In this document: positions 35,150-45,250 of the stretch, one piece after another
How the letters are laid out: each line of letters starts with the position of its first letter
How positions within the stretch are numbered: position 1 is the stretch's first letter
DNA from: Ceratodon purpureus
Taxonomy: Eukaryota; Streptophyta; Bryopsida; Pseudoditrichales; Ditrichaceae
Assembly (NCBI GenBank): GCA_014871385.1
Contig: CM026423.1
Location: 7,106,967-7,170,966, forward strand
Reading direction: 5' to 3'
Length of the DNA stretch: 64,000 nt
Notes under the pieces: generated by a model
Seen by the model: only the letters and a program-made list of their open reading frames with translations
Databases searched by the model: none
What the model was told of the DNA's origin: nothing
Made by a program: the position numbers and the translations under genes

Positions 35150-38100
35150 TAAGTCAAATACCGGATACCTTTACAAACAACTCTAATGTAGAATAAAAGT
35201 AGACAAATTGAGAGACGCAGATTTAGTTGTAACAATCATCACAATTGTTGAATTAAGTTTCCTACTTTAGCTTGAAATATTGTTTATTCAAAATTGATGT
35301 TATTGGTTTCTATTAAAATGTTTTTTCTACAAAAATTTGTCATTACAATATGTAAATTCAATAAATCGTTTGAAGAAATTTGATTGTGAATGTTCTAAGG
35401 GTTGATTTTGATACGGGAGTCTGTAATTATCACACAAAATAACATATTAAAATCTGATATTGTAGTAACATTCTTTTGCATAAATGTTTTTTTTTCATCT
35501 CTTGCTCTTTTTTTAAAAAAAAAATTAAATATTCTTTCCTTTCAATTTTTGTACAACATCTTGTATTTCATGTAGGTGGATTGGGCCTCCATATAGAAAC
35601 CCACTGTTAAAACTCTCCAAGAATATTCTCAAGTGTTACTCATGGTGCTACACGGGGAAAAGTGGGGACATGAACTGTATGAGAGCTTAACATACCCAAC
35701 CTCAAAACCATTTTACATCCTCCTAGACAACGTTTGACAGTTTCATGAGTTCATAGAAGCCTAGTCTTAGCAAGGTCACATGTCAACCTTCAACTTGTAT
35801 CATAATGCAGTCAAAAAGATCACCGAAGAGGTGAATTTTGTGCATAAACCAAATTGGTTCATTGACTTATTCAGCGCAACAGTAAATTTTGAGGTTATCT
35901 TTACTTTTGTAAATTCTAGTATAGTGTTTGAAAGTTCGAGACCTGTTGGGGTGAATCAGGCGTGATTCATGAGAACTTGAGGAGTAGTACTGCAATTGAG
36001 TTTTTCCCCAAGTTGCTTGAGTAAAGTGGTGCAACCAGTACTCCAATTATGTCATCATCATGGGCTTGTCCAACTTCGGATTCAACGATCCACTTTTCTT
36101 CAATGTGATATTTTAAAGGAAAACGAGTTGAAATTTACCACGTCACTACAAAACAAAATATGGCACTGATGCTATGACTGTGTCACCTTTACCAGCCTGA
36201 CAGTAAGTAAATCATACAAACTATGTGTGTTATATTTCTTCACCTTCTTTGTTATCTTTTTAGCCTTTTAGGCAATGACATTAAGTTGAAAAATGATAGT
36301 TGTTCATGTATATACTCTATAGTAAAACATCTGGTCCAGACTTTTTAATTATTATTGTTTGTCTTTTGCACAAGAAGATTTTGGAAAAAATGTGATACTA
36401 ATACAAATTATTTGTAGTATGTAGCATTTTTTTAATCTAGAAACAACTTTATCTGTGGCATGACTTCTAGTGGTCTTGTTTTTGTATCACAATTTTAAAT
36501 TAGAAAAGTTAGAAAGCACTTATAAGTCTATAATATGAAATAACAGAAAGTAATCCACCATACTCATTCTAAATAAGGTTGAAACCATGATAAAATAATT
36601 TTAGATTTGAATTATGCTATTTTCATTTGCTATGAATGAAGTTCTTCATTTAATGAATTTCTTCCATATGTGCTAAAAAAAACTAAATCCTTTTCTAAAA
36701 TCAACCTCCAACTTTATTTTTCTTGGTTGTAGCTTATCCAATAATGAGACATTCAATTAGAAGAGCTAACATCACATATAACTAAATTACAATAACACCG
36801 TACTTGTCATATTGGGAAAATTCCATGATTTGGATTGAGTGCACATTTAGCTGATCCAACTAAGTCTTCATTGTAAGTGCATTTTAGAGCTTAAGAGAAA
36901 GACACGTAATAAATTGGGAGGCTCATAATCCCTCAATATAATGAATATGACGTTCAATAAGTATATAAATAAGTAAATTGCATAGTCATTCATGACTTAT
37001 TAAGACATATTTTACTTTAATATGGATCATAATGTAGCTCAAATAATAGGGAGTGATTGTAATCAATGTTAGATCGATTTAAGTAACATAGTTCTTAGGC
37101 TTGAAACAAAAATCTATTCAAAATTTAAATTTTTTTACTTCAAAATTATTCTCTAGATTAAAAATCTTTAACATCATAGAAATTCTTTCAAAATCTAGGA
37201 TTACCAAATCTAAATTTGAATTAGTTAATAGTTTAGTTCTAGTGACAAAGAAAGCAAGCATCCCTCTGATTACTTGTGAATCACACGAATTATGTCAGGA
37301 TACACAAGATTATGCTGGAAGGGATTACCAGTTGAGACTGCACAACTAATATTTGGCAGGAAAGGAAATCTTGTAATTAGCAGGGTCGTGTCATGTGAGC
37401 TAGTCTTTGTCTGTAGCCTTTATTCTAATTAGTCATTGATCCTCACAGTTTCTTGTCACAAACCAATCTTTGCTACTGTGCGCCGCATATGATGTCTCCG
37501 CATTGTTAGGAGGAACCCCTTTGCGGCGCCGACATGAATAAAAAGAGAGAACCCAACCCACATCGATAACATATATATTCCTCAATTCCATCAAGGTATT
37601 TGGAAGTATATTTCAGTTGGGTTCCACTGTGCTAGCTTATGTTTTCACCTGCTTGTTTCTTGGATTGAGCCACACGGATTGTCCATCCCAGGTCTGTCTA
37701 TGTAAACAGTATGATAAAAAGAAAAAATCTTTGGAATGTTTCCTCTCCAGTGATTGTACCTGCATTGCTCAAGGCAAAACACAACACAAAGGTTTGAAAT
37801 AATTGCATGCACTTCTGTTATCAATACCAAAAGACTACATGACATACTTGAAGCATGGTGGGGTTAACCTATTTGAAAGTGGGTCTGAAGGAAATATTTT
37901 TCCAAGATCCACTTTCTCTAAGAGTACATTTATTGTATAAATCTCAAACGGCTGTATCATTGGTAAGCATATTTAGATTCCATTTCCCCTTGTTGATGAA
38001 AAGGATATCTTCTCCATTGTTCTACTATGTTAAGTACAATGTCAATGTTTCCACAAACTCAAGTATTTTATCACCCATATGTACACCTATTTGTCTCATT

Positions 38101-38361
38101 TTGTCTTCTCCTATTTTGTATTTAAAATTAGAGTTCATACTTCAATGTGAAAATATTTCCAAATATATTTCATCTTCAAGAATCTTGAATCACTCATCTA
38201 TATTTTAAAGAAAACATGGTGAGTTTAGAGACAACTTTGTTGATTAGGAATACTTTATGTTGATTCTTCATGCTTTGAGAACATCATACTAACATTACAT
38301 GTGGGACTATTTAAAAAGAAAGAAAATGTTAGTATGAATAATTGAGCAAGAACTCCTCTAA
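35150..38361. other. intergenic DNA, possible solo-LTR-like patch
   Basis: No gene recognised. 37380-37600 is GC-richer and contains AATAAAAAGAGAGAACCCAACCC followed by a pyrimidine-rich stretch, reminiscent of the end of a copia-type LTR, but no matching partner was found. Confidence 0.3.
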
Positions 38362-39154
38362 CCCATAAAATCGAAATGAGCCCTATCCGGGTTGATTTGA
38401 CTAGTTATGCTCTTGGTTACTAAATATAGATTTTTTGAAGTTGATTTTTTGATTTTTTGATTTTTTTGGCAAATCGTGGATTTTTTCCATACTATTTGCA
38501 GCCAAAGTTTGAAAACAATATTGGGGCATGCTGAAATTTGCGCAAAATTGCAATGTATGCTCATTTGTCCTCAAAATTTGCCCAAAACTATTTAGACCAC
38601 AAAAACTTCAAAAATTCACCAAAAATTTAGATTTTACTTTTATCCAATTTTTATTTTTTGAACATGTAAATAAAATTCGAAGGCATGATCTCATTGCTTG
38701 GATTTCCAATCCAATATTGCTCCATATGCCCTTTTTACTATCATTGACCGGCCTTTGTATTTGAATTTCAATATACCTCCATGTAAAATATCAAGCATTT
38801 CTTTAGGTTTTATAGATCCTATGAGGGTAAAAAGTGCATGAACATATGTCTAACCCACCTAGGAACAAGAATTTGAAGAGCCTCAAGTCAAATTTACTTC
38901 TGAAATTGATTTTTTTAGCTCACGAAACACTTCAAAGCAATTCTGCAACAAGGGAAAATTACTTTTTTTTTCCAACTTTGAACATTATGATCTCACAAAG
39001 AGTAAGGATTTTGAATCTAAGATTTGGAGTACATGTACATGTACAAGTAAGGTACTAGATCCTATGATTATTTTCCCCCGAAAATTCATCAAAACTTGAA
39101 AACTTACCCATTAGATTGAAAAAGGCTAGTTTTGAGGCCTTTCGACTTTAGAGG
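38362..39154 (-). mobile_element. TTAA-family DNA element, diverged copy F
   Basis: Ends CCCATAAAATCG and, inverted, CCTCTAAAGTCG are preceded by CTAA and followed by TTAT, decayed forms of the TTAA target. Internal blocks (GACCGGCCTTTGTATTTGAATTTCA, ATATGCC..TTTTACTAT, AATTTGC.CAAAA) match copies A and B in the A orientation. About 790 bp; the oldest-looking copy here. Confidence 0.6.
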
Positions 39155-41269
39155 TTATGAGAAAGGAAAGAAGCAATAGATCTCTAATTCATTGTAACAA
39201 ATTGGAGAGGTCATGAGAAAGGAACGAATCAAGGTGGAAAGAGCTATGGAGAAGGGACGGGTTGTAGATGAATGAAAAGATGACAAAACTACAAGATTAG
39301 AGATTAAAGGCAAGAATTCTTGAAAATAAGACAAATATGTAGAATTATTCTTGTTGTTACTCAAGAAAAGGTCATTGGAAAATCAACAAATTCTTGGAAT
39401 GTCTTGGAATTTCATTGATTTACATTACAATGAACGTAGACTTGATGTGCTTATAAAAAGAAAAGTACTTGTAGTCAAATTGAGCCATATTACACACAAC
39501 ATTTTGAAGTTCATTGGTGTGCATGCGTAGGCCTTGAAGATCAATCCGATTGAGATAAGCACTTTGGACACTTTGCAAAGAGTGTATCTACTTTAAATGA
39601 TCAAGTATTATAAAGATTTAGCTTTTACATACAAACATTGTTGGTCGCTCTTGAAGGATTTTTTAATACCAATGGAAAGGTAGTCAAGTTAGAAGCCATC
39701 TACACCAAACAAAATAAGACCTACATGTAAGGAACATTAGTTTGGAGGTAAAAATTGAAGAAATTAAGCAAATAATTCAATTTAGAATGGAGCAAGAAGG
39801 CATTGGAGGTGGAATTTTTAATGTCGAAAGGTGTAGGGAGAATGAAAGTACCTTTTCAGAGGAGGTCAAAAACTCTTGAGATTGCTAAAGACAACTACAA
39901 TACATCTAAAATATTTTCATGTGTAATTGATATTTGAATTTACAAATTTAAAAAACAATTATACCAATTAAAACATAGTAGCTAGCATGTAAACTATATC
40001 AAGCTTGGACCATAATGGAAAGCTAAATAGAAAGAAGTAGGCAATGGATGAAATTTCAAAGAGGAAGAAGATGGTAACTTGGTGCCACTCTTTGTGAAAT
40101 AAGCCTCATGGACTACATTACGTAAAGAACAGTTATCAATGACAGCAAACCAAGGTAGCCAATTCAACTCTTTGAAAGAACTAGAGATTTTGGGTGACGA
40201 ACATTAAGGTTGAGTGTCCTAAAACCAACCCCTCAAGCAGTTTAGGGTATTTTGAGCAATGGTAAATTCTGAAAAAAAAACACGAGAAGCTTTGAAATAG
40301 GATTTCAGAAAAATTGTAAAAAACTGCACCAAGTAATATGCATTTCTTGTTTTTTTTTACAGAATTCCAAAGTGCAAAGTGACCTGTGACCCAAAACCAA
40401 TCATATGTTCTAATGTACAACTGAGGTACATCTGTTCTTTCACAAACTAGAAATTAGGCCCGATTGGTTTTGGATCAGTGGTCGGTATTAGGACAACGAA
40501 CCATACTAAATACTGGTAAAATTCGGCAAAGAAAATACTACACTTACATGTGGAGGATCAGCAAACCCCATGTCTTTTAGTTCATTTCGCAGACTTTGCC
40601 TGCACATCAGAGTCTATCCCTTGTGAGTGCCCAACTGCAACTACATGGTACAACTGTTATGTGCATTGTAAGGTAGATGATTTTGGCACCGTTTCAATTT
40701 GGCTGCTTGCAATAGGGTGTAATTTTCGCTTCATGCTTACTGGTATGAATTTTGTAGTATGTGAAGTTTTGCATTCTGCATGGTTCTACATTGATGTGTT
40801 CAGTACTTTAGAGCACCTGTATCATCTATGTGTGTAAGGTATGTAATGATAGTTACAGCATATATATATATCAACTGTCAAGAGTCCAGTGAACATTTGA
40901 AGCTTGCTGATTTGTCAAATGTGTTTGTCAATTTTTGGCCTCCAGAAACCAATCATTCAAGCCACTGTATGTTTCCAGCATTCCTTTGTGAACGGTAAGA
41001 TTCACATGCCTAGCTGTAAGGTCCAGTTTCTATATCAAAGATAGAAACACCAACCCAAAAAGGGCCGGCGTGAATAAAGTGTCCGTTCGTAATGTCAATG
41101 ACCCGGTGTCCACAGGACAGAGGGACATTGAGACAAAACTACTCTCCCCTTTCGAGAATGGACACTATAGTAACCAGGGAACAAGTAACCAGTCTTTTTA
41201 GTATGAGAGAATATTGGTATAGTTTGTATAGTTACAATTTTGAGGAGAGCATTGTCACCAAGTCATGGC
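39155..41269. other. intergenic DNA
   Basis: No gene could be supported. 40440-40840 is less AT-rich and holds a plus-strand open frame of 95 codons without a recognised domain. Confidence 0.4.
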
Positions 41270-41437
41270 ATCAGTGGTTGGTTGGAGTGGGGTGTGGTAT
41301 CTCATTTAATTGGTCCGGGTTCGAACCTTGCTGGGCTCGTTTGAGCGGTGATGTGATACACATGACTTGGTGCTGCTAGTGAGTGGTCATGGCAGGAAAG
41401 TTTGTGGCAACCAACCGGCCCCCTATCCCTTTGAGAC
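41270..41437 (-). mobile_element. tRNA-derived SINE, copy 1
   Basis: On the minus strand an A-box-like segment (GGCCGGTTGGTTGCC, about 41409-41423) is followed about 90 bases later by a perfect B box GGTTCGAACC (41318-41327). Between them CACTAGCAGCACCAAGTCATGTG matches a block in the copy at 60 kb. Its 5' edge lies directly beyond the T-rich tail of the LINE. A 3' tail is not clear. Confidence 0.6.
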
Positions 41438-41450
41438 AAGTTGAGCTAGT

Positions 41451-41480
41451 ATGAAAAATAAAAAAATAAAAAATAAAAAG
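41451..41480 (-). other. T-rich 3' tail of the LINE
   Basis: On the sense strand the element ends in runs of T4-T7 separated by single A. The plus-strand reading, A-runs with single T, nearly equals 60048-60078 at the end of SINE copy 2. Confidence 0.6.
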
Positions 41481-41490
41481 AGTGGCTAGC

Positions 41491-41506
41491 AGTGGTTGTT
41501 ACCACT
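41491..41506 (-). promoter_or_regulatory. 3' UTR hairpin of the LINE
   Basis: AGTGGT and ACCACT form a perfect 6-bp stem around a 4-base loop, 10 bases before the tail. LINE reverse transcriptases commonly recognise 3' stem-loops; that role here is inferred. Confidence 0.45.
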
Positions 41507-41545
41507 ACTCTCACTTTTATAGAGTTTTGTTTTATTGTTAGGGTG

Positions 41546-44500
41546 TTAGATTTGTTCAGTTGGTAGTGGTTGGTTATTTTCTATTCGGCGTTTATGTAGT
41601 AGAATTGAGGCTGCATGTTGGATGGCAATGGTATTAATTGCTTTGAATGTATGTCTAATAGAGTTTTCACCGATTTTGAATGTTTTTTCGAGTTGTTGCA
41701 TTGGGGGAATGTGTGTGGTGCCTCGGGCTCCGGCTGTGACAATTAGTATAGGGTCAACTTTCCATCCGTAGTTAGTGATGTCATTAATTAGAGGTAGGTA
41801 TTTTATAATTTTTCTACCAATTGCTTCGGGTGAGAATCTGTCGTTTGTATAGGTGAATTCGATAAATTGTATGGTCAAGTTTTTGTCGGGGCGAAGTGGG
41901 GGTGGGCTTTGGTAGGGGAGGCCTTTGATGCATAGTAAATCTGGTTTGAGTCTAGCATTGCATTTGCATCTACGTTGATGGCACGTGCATGGTAGTAACC
42001 AAGGTGGTACTGTATTTTCTTGTGGGGTGTTGTTAAATGTTCCTGCATTCATAAGGGTGTAGCATCTTGATTTTTGGGAGGAGAGTATGAGTTTTCTTAA
42101 TTCCCATACGGCTTTGTTGTGTCTCTTTATTCGAAGTGCATGAATGTGGTGATGTTGACATAATAATAGTACATGTAGCCAAGTATCTGCATCTTGTGTA
42201 TTACATATGGAACAGGTTTTTGAGGGGAATCGTTGTATGCCAAAAATTAGTTGTTTCCGGGCGTTTCCCATGTATTGACCGGTTCTGAATTTGAGTATGC
42301 TTGTCTTCTGGGAGTCGGTTATTTCGGGATTTTTCCAAAAGTCATTAGATAGTGTTTTATCTATAATGGGATTTGATGTCCATTTGTTTATATTAGGAAA
42401 TTTCAGGGCTAATTCTATGAGGTTATTGTCGCGGTCGTATTTTTTTATATATTCTTCTAAGTTGCGGATTGGTCCTTTATCTGGTCGTTTGTGTGGGCCG
42501 GGCCATGTGTCTTTATGAAAGTAATAAGGTGTTGTATGTGCAAATTCGTGTGGTTTTGCAGCTTTTTGATAGTTACGTTTCATAGTACCGGCTTTTGCTA
42601 GTCTATCTGCTTGTTCGTTGCCGTCAATTTTGGAGTGTGCTTTGACTTTGTATATTGTCGTGGGTTGTGTACGTTTTTTGAGCATCTCAACCATTTCTTG
42701 TAGGATGGTTTTGTCTGCATGGTTATTCTGTTGAGTGGGGTGCTGGAGTTGTGTGTTGAGAACATGAATGCAGTTGAGACAATCAGTAAAGATATGTGCG
42801 GGTTCGTTATGATATTTAGTTGTAAGTATTAAGAGTGTTTCATGTATAGCCATGAGTTCTGCACGAAAACATGTTTGGAGTCCAGGTAATCTTTTTGATA
42901 TTTGTATGTCAGGTTTAGATGGGTTGTATATTCCGTAGCCTGCTTTTTCTTTTTTCCAGTGTCCGTCATCTGCTTTTTGCGGTGGTAGGAAGGAGCCATC
43001 TGTGTAGTAGCTGTGAAGTGGTAAGAATTTGAGTGTAGTAGGGATGTCATAGGTTGGTATGGGTGGTGTGTGATGATGTTGTGGATTTTGGTATGGAGGG
43101 TATAATGATGTGTTCCATTTTTTATTTTTGTTGACTTGTGTGTTGGATGGTGTTGGTGGTATAATTTGGGTGTGGTAGTGTGGGATGTGTAGGGTATTTA
43201 GGGTTGTATTTAGTGTATTGATTTGGTTTAGGTTAAGAAGGGTGTTGTTTTGGTGGTGAATGCACCAAATATGTATTGCTAAAGGTTCAGGTGTTGTTTT
43301 GTCGGGAAGTGGAGTGGGTTCGTCATATGTGATGGTGTCAGCGGCAAAGTGGATTAAGGCATGTGTATCTGGATAGGGGCCTGTGTATGGTGATAAATTT
43401 TGGTACCAGTTAGAGTCTGGGAGAGCTAAGATGGTGATGGTATTAGGGTCATGTTTTGCTGCTAATCGGGCCCAATGGATGGCGTGTTGTGCTGTTGCAG
43501 CATTGTGAGGGTGAGCATATCCAATGCCTTTCCATTTATATTCAAAGGCAGTGCCTAACGAGCCAAATATTTTATCTCGTGGGAATTGTGAGTAGAATTG
43601 GGTATGTGTAGTGGAGCATGTAATTGGTGAGGAGAAGTATGAGTGAGTTATTTGAAAGGTTGTAATGAGTGTGTCCAGAATTGGGGATGGAATGGAATGA
43701 TGTGGCGTTTGTTTAGGGTTTGTTTTGCTGGTTTTGTGTGCGTATCTTTGATATAACCAAGCTACTTCTGTTTCAAAGTTTTGTATGGCAGGTATGATTC
43801 TGTGGTTTTTGTGTTTGTTAGTGTTATATTGTTGCCATAGCCAAGCTATCCTTGTAGTGGGGGTGGTGGTGAGATATTTTCCAGATTCGGTGTATATGTG
43901 GGTTATGTCGGTTTGTGTGTGGAGGGTACATTTTGTGGCCACGATGTCTCTTTCGGGGTTACATTCGATTGTGGAGGTTTTGATGTTAGAAGTGATAGTT
44001 GGCGGGGGGATGAATCTTGTGTCTCGGGGTTGAGCAGGTGTAAATAATGTGTTTATGATATGTTGGTAATGTTGATTTCTGTGTTGTGTGTAGTAATTGG
44101 TCAGGAGGTCTTGGTTGTGTTGGATTACTAGTGGTCGGTTTAGTGGGAACAATTGTCGTTGGGCGAGCCATTTTTTGTATATGATTTGGTTTGTATCAAT
44201 CCATTGGCATAAGTAAGAGTTATATGTTTTGGAAATTTTATATTTGTCTGTTGTTGTGGTGGTTTTATGTTTTAGTATTGTGTAAATGGGGTATTTGATG
44301 GGGTCTTTTAGCATTTTTGGGGGAGGCTTTGGTGTAGGTATTTGAAGATTTATAGAGTTTTGTATTGGTTGGGCAGGTCTATGTGGTATTACTTGATGGT
44401 TGTCTAGTTTGTATTTGTCTTTTAATGTGTATGGGGGTGAGTGTGATTGGCAATTATCTGGGCAAAGGGCAGTGCATTTTTGTTTACAGAAGAGTTGTGC

Positions 44501-45247
44501 TGCTAGATTGAGAGCGCTTTTTTCTAGTCTTGTAGGTTTTTGGTAGTATATTGTAAAGTTATCTGGAGACATTAACTGTGTGCCATTTGGGAGGGTAAGA
44601 TGTTTTATTGTATGTATGTTTAGGGCTAGAAGTTTATATAAGAGTTTGAGAGAGAGTTGGGGGTCTAAATGTGGGAGTTCAGAGGTAGTAATAGACGTCC
44701 ATTCTAGTTCTAATTCGGTTTGATGCAGTGGAAAGGTTTCTTCTGTGCTTTTGAGATGCATACCACTTGCTGTTTTTGTAAGGTAAAGTGTGCGTGTAGT
44801 TGGAGACCGTACGCAATCTTGGGGTTTTATTCTTGGGATATCTTTGGCACCGCCAGCTTTGGCAAGTATGTGGTGAATTAATCCTTTATAGATTATTCCG
44901 AGGCGTCCTTTGTCGTTTAGTGCATTACGGAGTTGTTCACTAATGCATCTGAGGTATGCGTTTTTTAGGGAGAAGGCTTCCAAGCCAAAGAATTCATGGG
45001 GGAGTTGTGTGATTATGTTGGCCGTGCTTCTGGGGAGTCCGCATATTGTTTTTTGGATGGCAATAATTTTTTTGTCAAGTTTTTTGATGGTTGGTAGTGA
45101 GTATGGGACTGCAAAGAAACTATAGGCGATGCCAGCTCGGATGACTGTGTCAATCATGCTAATTCTTTGTTTTATTGAGGCTGGGCATTTGGTTAGTTGT
45201 TTGCATTGGTCAATGACTTTAGTAGTAGTAATATGTGTTTGAATTTT
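41546..45247 (-). CDS. LINE polyprotein, part downstream of the in-frame TGA
   Basis: Continues the frame of the upstream part; first ATG at 45155-45157, giving 1203 residues (numbered from there). Residues 1-100 are the post-RT thumb-like region (MIDTVIRAGIAYSFFAVPYS). A Cys cluster CKQKCTALCPDNC lies at 224-236, a methyltransferase-like segment at about 505-660, RNase H at 711-860, a CX2CX9HX4C finger at 982-1000, then RHN 1012-1014, a second Cys cluster 1057-1066 and a restriction-like nuclease with KPD 1071-1073, E1100-x-T1102, K1116 and K1119-Y1120. The protein is poor in Gly and rich in Thr, Pro, His, Asn, Gln and Lys, reflecting the G-poor sense strand. It is expected to act in an RNP doing target-primed reverse transcription. 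Confidence 0.88.
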   Translation of the reverse strand, partial: KIQTHITTTKVIDQCKQLTKCPASIKQRISMIDTVIRAGIAYSFFAVPYSLPTIKKLDKKIIAIQKTICGLPRSTANIITQLPHEFFGLEAFSLKNAYLRCISEQLRNALNDKGRLGIIYKGLIHHILAKAGGAKDIPRIKPQDCVRSPTTRTLYLTKTASGMHLKSTEETFPLHQTELELEWTSITTSELPHLDPQLSLKLLYKLLALNIHTIKHLTLPNGTQLMSPDNFTIYYQKPTRLEKSALNLAAQLFCKQKCTALCPDNCQSHSPPYTLKDKYKLDNHQVIPHRPAQPIQNSINLQIPTPKPPPKMLKDPIKYPIYTILKHKTTTTTDKYKISKTYNSYLCQWIDTNQIIYKKWLAQRQLFPLNRPLVIQHNQDLLTNYYTQHRNQHYQHIINTLFTPAQPRDTRFIPPPTITSNIKTSTIECNPERDIVATKCTLHTQTDITHIYTESGKYLTTTPTTRIAWLWQQYNTNKHKNHRIIPAIQNFETEVAWLYQRYAHKTSKTNPKQTPHHSIPSPILDTLITTFQITHSYFSSPITCSTTHTQFYSQFPRDKIFGSLGTAFEYKWKGIGYAHPHNAATAQHAIHWARLAAKHDPNTITILALPDSNWYQNLSPYTGPYPDTHALIHFAADTITYDEPTPLPDKTTPEPLAIHIWCIHHQNNTLLNLNQINTLNTTLNTLHIPHYHTQIIPPTPSNTQVNKNKKWNTSLYPPYQNPQHHHTPPIPTYDIPTTLKFLPLHSYYTDGSFLPPQKADDGHWKKEKAGYGIYNPSKPDIQISKRLPGLQTCFRAELMAIHETLLILTTKYHNEPAHIFTDCLNCIHVLNTQLQHPTQQNNHADKTILQEMVEMLKKRTQPTTIYKVKAHSKIDGNEQADRLAKAGTMKRNYQKAAKPHEFAHTTPYYFHKDTWPGPHKRPDKGPIRNLEEYIKKYDRDNNLIELALKFPNINKWTSNPIIDKTLSNDFWKNPEITDSQKTSILKFRTGQYMGNARKQLIFGIQRFPSKTCSICNTQDADTWLHVLLLCQHHHIHALRIKRHNKAVWELRKLILSSQKSRCYTLMNAGTFNNTPQENTVPPWLLPCTCHQRRCKCNARLKPDLLCIKGLPYQSPPPLRPDKNLTIQFIEFTYTNDRFSPEAIGRKIIKYLPLINDITNYGWKVDPILIVTAGARGTTHIPPMQQLEKTFKIGENSIRHTFKAINTIAIQHAASILLHKRRIENNQPLPTEQI
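41678..42235 (-). other. CCHC finger and restriction-like endonuclease domain
   Basis: C982, C985, H995 and C1000 make CX2CX9HX4C, followed by RHN and then KPD, E-x-T and K-x2-K-Y. In R2-type LINEs the restriction-like nuclease lies after a CCHC finger and uses KPD, a second acid and a lysine about 16-17 residues on; here E1100 to K1116 is 16. The insert between KPD and the second acid is longer than in R2. Identification rests on motifs read by eye. Confidence 0.65.
42578..43027 (-). other. RNase H domain of the LINE
   Basis: The catalytic set is complete: D720 in YYTDGS, E767 in AELMAI, D792 in FTDCLN and D851 in GNEQADRLAK (numbering from 45157). It would remove RNA from the cDNA hybrid. 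Confidence 0.88.
43178..43645 (-). other. candidate methyltransferase-like (Rossmann) segment
   Basis: Residues about 505-660 read F-x-S-x-F-P-R-D..FGSLGTAFEY..W.G.GYAHP, then an amphipathic helix and TITILALPDSNW. The pattern recalls PCIF1-like and phage N6-adenine methyltransferases (FGS-G...F, N-P-P-F/Y, then a hydrophobic strand ending P-x-W). The catalytic NPPF/Y equivalent reads AHPH, so it may be inactive or a misassignment. Confidence 0.3.
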
Positions 45248-45250
45248 TCA
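45248..45250 (-). other. single in-frame TGA dividing the LINE polyprotein
   Basis: AAA TGA AAA lies between the RT (ending YLGIQLVPSLK) and the thumb region. The frame is the same on both sides and 30 codons separate the stop from the next ATG. It is either a recent nonsense mutation or a programmed stop. Confidence 0.85.

Noticed and set aside
37380-37600. Solo LTR
   Set aside because: LTR-like ending but no partner, no convincing TG start and no target duplication seen.
40550-40837. 95-codon plus-strand frame
   Set aside because: No recognisable domain or conserved features; Cys-rich by composition only.
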